NCBI GenBank assembly: GCA_019925795.1
Contig: CM034305.1
Location: 95,640,433 to 95,704,432, forward strand
DNA length: 64,000 bases
Reading direction: 5' to 3'
Source: Dendrobium chrysotoxum
Lineage: Eukaryota > Streptophyta > Magnoliopsida > Asparagales > Orchidaceae
In this document: piece after piece, positions 58,154 through 64,000 of the stretch
How the letters are laid out: each line of letters opens with the position of its first letter
Position numbering within the stretch: the stretch's first letter is position 1
Program-made: the position numbers and the translations under genes
Notes under the pieces: model-generated
Told to the model about the DNA's origin: nothing
The model's database searches: none
Seen by the model: the letters and a program-made list of their open reading frames with translations, nothing else

Positions 58154-61100
58154 TTAATTACCCCTCCCGATAACAAGAGCAAACTTTCGATTAAGGCTAG
58201 TCATCAAAATACATACGTTGTATCTAACGTATAGTAGCAGTAGATAGTAGATATTTAAAATAGAAATTTATATCATCGTGCACTTAAAGTAGATGGTGGG
58301 GGGAATGATGATGAACCCGATCAAGATCCCATGGTTCCGTCGTCCCGGGTCATCATGGTTCCTAATCTACTTAGTTAGAGGAGGTAGTCGACCCAACGTG
58401 ACCGAAGGATCCTTGTCAACAGTCATAATTGCTTTGTACAAGGGAACCTTGTAGATTTAGGCTGAATATTTGTCTAAGGGGACAAATTTGAATCCACCTT
58501 AACTAACATAAGATTTTGTACCTTATCGATTATACCCTATTGATTCATTACTCAAGGATATAACATCGTTGGTGGAAATACGGGCTCTGACCATGATCGT
58601 AATTTAGTGGTGCCATTTGGCAACAAAATCACCTGATCAGAGGGTCAGTCATAACCATTTACATGTGGTACCATTTGGCGGTAAACCACCGATTAGAGGA
58701 CAAGTGTCATGTCCTTACTGGCAAGAAACGATTTGAGAATGAATCCTAATAATATTCTCGACTAGATATTTGCTCTTTGTGAGCTAAAGTAGTTTTCAAA
58801 TTTGTCCACCTCGATAAACTATTGGGAGGGTAGATGAATTTTTGCTTTAGGTTTTTAATTATTTATTTCATTTTTTAATATCTTGGATTTTCGGTAATTT
58901 GAGTTTTGGATTTTTCTTGGGAATTTGGGAGGCATTTGAAAGTATAGGGGTCCCCTTTGGTTGAGATATTCTGTCAACACGGCCATCATCGGGGATTTGG
59001 ATAACTTTGCTTTGTTGATCGGATCTTGTCGATGTAGATTTTATATCTTTGATAGTGAACTTTTTTTGTAATAAGTCTTGAAGGCTTAATATGAATGTAA
59101 AAAATAAATATCACAGTTGACGTCACGACCGTGTATTTGTTTGAAGATTCAAGCCATGTCGACTCTATCTATTTTGCCGACAAAAGATCAGGCTTGAACT
59201 AAAATTCATTTCTTGACCCGCGCAGCATCCTCAGACGTTACGTGTAAGCACGTATTACGCTCGCCGGGGCTCATGAGGATATTTAACTACATGTATGCAT
59301 GTATGTTGACATTTTGCATTATTCACTACTCAAACATGCCTGCATGATGTGTTGATATGTAATGCAATAGCTTAATACATGACCATAATGTATGATATAT
59401 TTGCATGATGTGTGTATGACACATCCATGCTTGCCTATTTGCTTACATAACGCACTAAGACGATGATTCAAAGCTTGTATGTAGTACATGATATATTTGT
59501 ATGTCAGCATAGTGCGTTGCTGCTACACAATGCATTTTACACATTACATGATGCACTTGCATAATGCATTTTGCATGTTGTAGTGTATATATATATATAA
59601 TACATTTTGCATGTTAATACGATATATCGCCACAACGAGGCGTATTTTGTATATTTAGTGTATTTGCATAATGCATATGCATATTCTAAATGCATTAGTG
59701 CGCATTTTAATGCATGGGGGGTGTTCTTGCAATGATCAGTTGTGCGAATGGCTATTATTTGAGTGTGCACAGCGTTCTATTTAGAAGCATGTAGACATCT
59801 TCTGTCTGCTTATATGAGTGTTGCAAATCCAATGGTGTTATGCTGCACTATTGGTTGTCTATTGCTAATTGTGGGCAAGCTGTTGTGGGTCGCAAGCCTT
59901 GTAGGATTTTTTTGTGGGTAATGCATCGTCAACAGACATTCCAAAGTCGTTCGTTGTTACCTGCAAGTGGGCTGCATTCAACGTATATTTTGCATGTAGG
60001 CGGGTCGTAGCACTGCACTACGAGTCACTCGCTGTTTCTTGCAGGTGAGCTGTCATGCACTGGAAGATTTGCTAAATTTATTCATAAGCCATCAGTGGAC
60101 TGTGGACTTTCAGAAATCTCCAGTCGCGCATGTAGGTAACTTGCAACCTTACGCTCTTTACTTGTAGACAATCCACGTTCACCACGAGTTTGCCACTTTA
60201 AACTCGTATGCAAGCTGTCGTATGCATGATGGATCATCTACTGTCATTTGCAAGTGTTGCCACGGATCACCTGCCACTTCCTACAGGCAGACTATTGTAT
60301 AATGCAAATCTCTTAGTGCTACTCGTAGGTGTTTACATTTACCACAGTTTTTCTATATTCTGCTTGTAGATAACACGTGTGCATGACAGGTCATTTACAA
60401 CAACTCGTAGATGATTGCATTCGCTATATATCAACCTCCTTTGCTTGTAAGGATCGATGTATTTGCCTGACATTGAAGAGTTGTTGATTGCAAAGGTGTT
60501 GTAACATCCATTGTCTGTCATTGATTATCGCCTGTAGGCGTATTGTTGTGCATACGGCAAATCTTTCGTCATTGGCAATGGGTGTTGTGCATATTTGCTT
60601 GTGTTGTTTGTTGATGTTTGCTTGCATCTTGATTAGTATCGACTGTAGGAATCCCACTACATTCGACACACACTCTTCATACTTCACTTATGAATCTGCA
60701 TGTCTTCCAGTGTTCGTAGGAGCTGTCGTGTGTATTTGCAAGTTGGTTGTTATTGATTGAAGGGATGTCATGGTATTCATTGCACATTTTTCATGTTTTG
60801 CTGATAAACATGCCATCATTTTCATTGCATTATTTGTAAGTGGCTTAGCGTGTTTGCCTGCAAGTTAACTAATACTAACTACATGTGAGTTGTATACATG
60901 ATGCACCATCCACTGTTGCTTGCAAGCTTGCTACGGATCACTTTCCGCTTCCTACAGGTAGGCTTTCATGTGAACTTCAGGTCTCTAGCTGTAACTCGCA
61001 AGCAAATTATGGTATTCTCTGCTATCATGTTAACACTATTTGCAGTCGTATTAACATGTTCGTTTATGAGTTGATGTTTGCTTGCAAACAAGTGGCGCTT

Positions 61101-61430
61101 AGCAGTTTGTTCGTTACAAGTCCTCTAATTACTCGTTAATGTTCATTTAAATGACTTGAAACTAATTTTAGGATTTGTGTTTTTCAATTTAATTGTGCAT
61201 TTTAAAGCTTAGGGCCTAGTTCCCTATTGATTCATTTAAATCTGGTTTCCTGCTCTTGTTCAAATTCAGCCCCCTGTATCTTTGTTCAAGTCCTGTGCGT
61301 TGTTATTGAAAAATTCGGCAGCCTCCCGACATCTCCCCAGTTTAGGCGAATTTTGGGGAGCTTGGCCTTCCCACCACGCTACGAAGAGCATGTATGGGTC
61401 TTTTAGGTACCTGTTTGAAAACGCAGTTAA
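58154..61430 (+). repeat. Family X forward copy 3, A and B segments
   Basis: Resumes with TTAATTACCCCTCCCGATAA and follows 30320-33500 in order. CCGTCGTCCCGGGTC lies at 58337, GGTAGTCGACCCAAC at 58383, CTGTCAACACGGCCATCATC at 58967 and ATGTCGACTCTATCTATTTTG at 59155. TTGCATAATGCATTTTGCAT-like words (59300-59740) and CTTGCAGGT-like words (59900-61140) follow. Then come AAAAATTCGGCAGCCTC (61308) and GGGGAGCTTGGCCTTCCC (61354). Confidence 0.75.
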
Positions 61431-63075
61431 TGCAGGACTATAATGCTTTAGATGTAATAAGAATTTGCACGAATTGAAAAGAACAAAAGCAATTATTTCT
61501 ATTAGCTAATCCAAATGATAAGATAAAACGTAAGAGCGGTAACTTTCGTTTAGGCCAAATCACATGAAAGAATTTAAACCATCACAAGTAATTTAGAATT
61601 TCAACGGCATGCAAATTAAGTAGACTTTCAACAAAATTCCTACGCTAACAATAAGATTAGTACATAGAAAGTGAAACTCAAATCCTACGTTTACTAAGCG
61701 ATGGCATTTAGCGGAGCACAACTCTTTGTGATTCAATCAATACCTACAAGATTAGTGAATTAGAAGAGTAATTGAAAGGGGGAACGGGTTCACCTTTGTC
61801 AAAGCCTGGAAACAAGTAGTGGAGTTGTGGAAGAAGTTCGTCATAGCCTCTTTTAAAGGTTCAATTGGAGAGAAAGAAGTTTCTTCCAAGCGTTAATGTG
61901 TTGAAAGTAATGATCCTTTGTTGTCCTTGCCGCCTTTCCTTGAAAGCATAGAGTTTTCTCCCAAGAATCCACGTAGGAGGTGGTGAGAGAAGGTGGCCGG
62001 CCAAGGGGAAACCCCTCGAAAAATTTCGGTTCAGGTTTTGGAGAAATCTAGGTGGAGTTAGGGTTAGGGTTGAGGGGGGAAAAGACTCCAAAATCTGAAA
62101 TTAAATTCAAATTTGAGGGAAATAGGAATTTAGAAATTTGAATTTAATTCCTAAAGGGGTAGGAATTAATGGGAGGAGATGGGGATTGGAGAGAGAGAGA
62201 GAGGAGGTGTCTAAATGCAATGTATGAGAGGATTTGATTTAATTAAATAATCAATCTCAGATTTTGATTAATTATCAATTAAGGCTTTCCAAACTTATGT
62301 ATCTTTAATTAGGAAAGTGAAGGGAATTGAATTAATTAAATAATCAATCTTAAATTTAGGATTGATTATTAATTAATGGACTTTTCAAATTTAGACCAAT
62401 TTAATTTGAAAGGTTTCTATTTTCAAATCCTCTTGAATTTGAATTCAAATAACTTCTAAATCAAACTATCCTATTTTAGGAAAGGGATAAGGGGGTGGCT
62501 GGCGGCTTGGACGGGTGGAGATGGAATCGGCGGCTTGAGGTGGTGGTGGAGGCCGTCGGTGGGTAAGGGGGAGGGGACAGTGAGGAGAGGGGTGCCGGCG
62601 GATCAATGGGCTCGGGTGGGGGTTGAGCCGTGGGTGGGGGAAAGGGAAGTAGGGCCGGCGATGGTGAAGGGAGGAGGGGAAAGGAAATAAAAAAATAAAA
62701 ACCACGAACCCGACTCGTCAAGGTTGGTGGGTAACACACAATTCTCCCTCTCCTAGGGATCCTTCTTCTTAGTCCTCAAACTCTCACAAGAAAGTAACAT
62801 GCAGAAAAAATTTTTGATCATCATTCATTAACCAACAAAAGAAAACATGAGGGCTATAAATAGCCTTGATACAAAGGACTCAAAAGCAAAAGACATTAAT
62901 GCTCTTAGAGCTTACATACGACCTCCCTTAAGAAAGGGTATAAACGAAAAACGAAATAAAACAAATACAACATAACTACTAAAAGATAAATACATAATAC
63001 AACTCAAAAGTACATCGCCTCAATCGTGGCCGTAGATCGTTTGTCACGTCGCTGATAAACCTTCCATGATCTGAT
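61431..63075 (-). repeat. Family Y element, copy 3
   Basis: Begins within the B/C junction of X. GTTAGGGTTAGGGTT (62050) and TCTGAAATTAAATTCAAATT (62093) match 45440-45500. A G-rich block (62480-62680) and GGGCTATAAATAGCC (62849-62863) follow, then the right-end phrases CAATCGTGGCCGTAGATCG (63019). No intact frame. Confidence 0.5.
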
Positions 63076-64000
63076 GTTCAATTGTAGTAAGAGGGCAGGT
63101 AAGGGTTAAAGTGTGAAAAGGAGTTCGATTGTGGCTGATTTGGGAGGTTGGCACAGTGGAGTTATTCAAATGGATGAGGGTGCTGGAAGCCGGGTGTTGG
63201 GTTCAACTGGACTGAAGTCTGGATCGGACGAAATAGGAAAGGGGTGTCATGACTCTGGCAGTAGACGGGGTCTGGTCAGGGTCGAACAGGAGGTGTAGGC
63301 TTCGGTCCTGAATGTCAAAGGAGTTGGGCCGGCACAGCAGGGAGAAAGTAGAGATCAGGGCAGGGTTTGTGCGGCTGTGTGTAGTGAAATTGGATAGCAA
63401 GCGACGGCACAGGAGGAAGGAGCAAGTTTAGCTTCTGGAGTGGGAGTTGTGGTCGGACAGCCTTTCAGTCTCGAGCAAACGGTACAGTAAAGAGAGGTCA
63501 TGGTATGCTCAGGATGCAGATGGGGATCGAATCAGCTAGAGGAAAGGGGCAATGGGTTCAAAGGACTGGGAGGTGGAGTCCGGCTACCTGAAGAGTGACG
63601 GACAAGGAGGTCTGAGTGTTCGAACGACTGGGGGAGATCGACTAGCTTGCAGCTGTGAGTGAGGGTGACGAATGGTCCGGATGGTTTACGGTAGGGAGTG
63701 AAGGGATCTGGAGTTCAGAGCAAGTGCAAGGGTCGATTCAGTATAGTGAAGCTGGTGGCGACATGATGAGAGAAACGAGAGTGGGTTGGAGTCTTGGGTC
63801 TACGAAAGTGAAGAAACGGGCTCGAGTGAGGAAATCTGTGCGGGTGGCAGGCTGCTGGAAAGGAGAGCAGAGAGAGACGAGATCATACATCATTGTCTTG
63901 ATTTTCACACTTTTTCTTGAAATCCATATGTCGCTGTTTTGGGAGACGAACGACGTCAATTTCCTCGTGCCATTCTTATTGGGCAAAATTATAGTCAAAT
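63076..64000 (+). repeat. Family X forward copy 3, C segment (cut by window end)
   Basis: A G-rich, C-poor block like 34060-35170, ending with text containing GACGTCAATTT and TTGGGCAAAATTATAG. This resembles CGACGTCC and TTGGGTAAAATTAATC near 35370-35400. No gene is supported. Confidence 0.4.

Noticed and set aside
1..64000. tRNA or rRNA genes
   Set aside because: No A-box/B-box pair with a cloverleaf and no rRNA core text was noticed on reading; a tRNAscan-SE run would be decisive.

Overview
This is nuclear DNA from a plant with a large, repeat-rich genome, very probably a flowering plant. The evidence is GT-AG introns, two plant-type multi-exon genes, plant-type LINEs, MULE, hAT and Ty3/gypsy remnants, and AT-rich spacers. 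From memory of the family, the C-terminal end of the larger protein looks more monocot-like than Arabidopsis-like; that is a weak inference. I see no bacterial operon, CRISPR array, rRNA gene or convincing tRNA gene.

Only two host genes are recognisable, and both are incomplete. (1) A Furry/Tao3-type cell morphogenesis protein (MOR2-PAG1 family) lies on the + strand. Four intact exons (14052-14274, 19625-19744, 20281-21054, 37690-40764) encode the middle and C-terminal parts and end at a real stop codon. The N-terminal exons must lie before position 1, so the first intron seen is longer than 14 kb; intron 3 of the visible part is 16.6 kb. (2) On the - strand, 42609-43370 is the last exon of a cation/calcium exchanger (CCX, CaCA superfamily). 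Its N-terminal half is not in the window, so either its intron runs more than 20 kb to the right edge or the gene is truncated. The two genes are convergent, with stop codons 1.8 kb apart.

The rest is repeats. Left third: a gypsy 5' LTR with PBS and a decayed gag (377 to about 3.7 kb), a hAT-like element with an imperfect 8-bp target duplication (4135-5026), and an unusual region (5.97-13.26 kb) that holds a long array of short stem-loops with different stems but similar loops. Intron 1 of the Furry gene holds a dead MULE transposase and an RTE-type LINE. Intron 3 is filled by a long non-coding repeat here called family X (both orientations), a second family Y, and an RTE LINE remnant.

Right third: a nest inside the putative CCX intron. 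An L1-type LINE flanks a family Y element, which flanks a family X element, which is split by a second hAT-like element with a perfect 8-bp target duplication. Then come an RTE LINE tail, a partial reversed X, and a long forward X interrupted by a probable solo LTR (1216 bp, 5-bp duplication) and by another Y.

The most unusual signal is the stem-loop array and its link to family X. Three consecutive hairpins at matching places in the 6-kb region and in X copies have different arm sequences yet still pair, as expected if a structure rather than a sequence is conserved. Families X and Y, and the hAT, LTR and hairpin calls, were made by eye; boundaries without target duplications are approximate.
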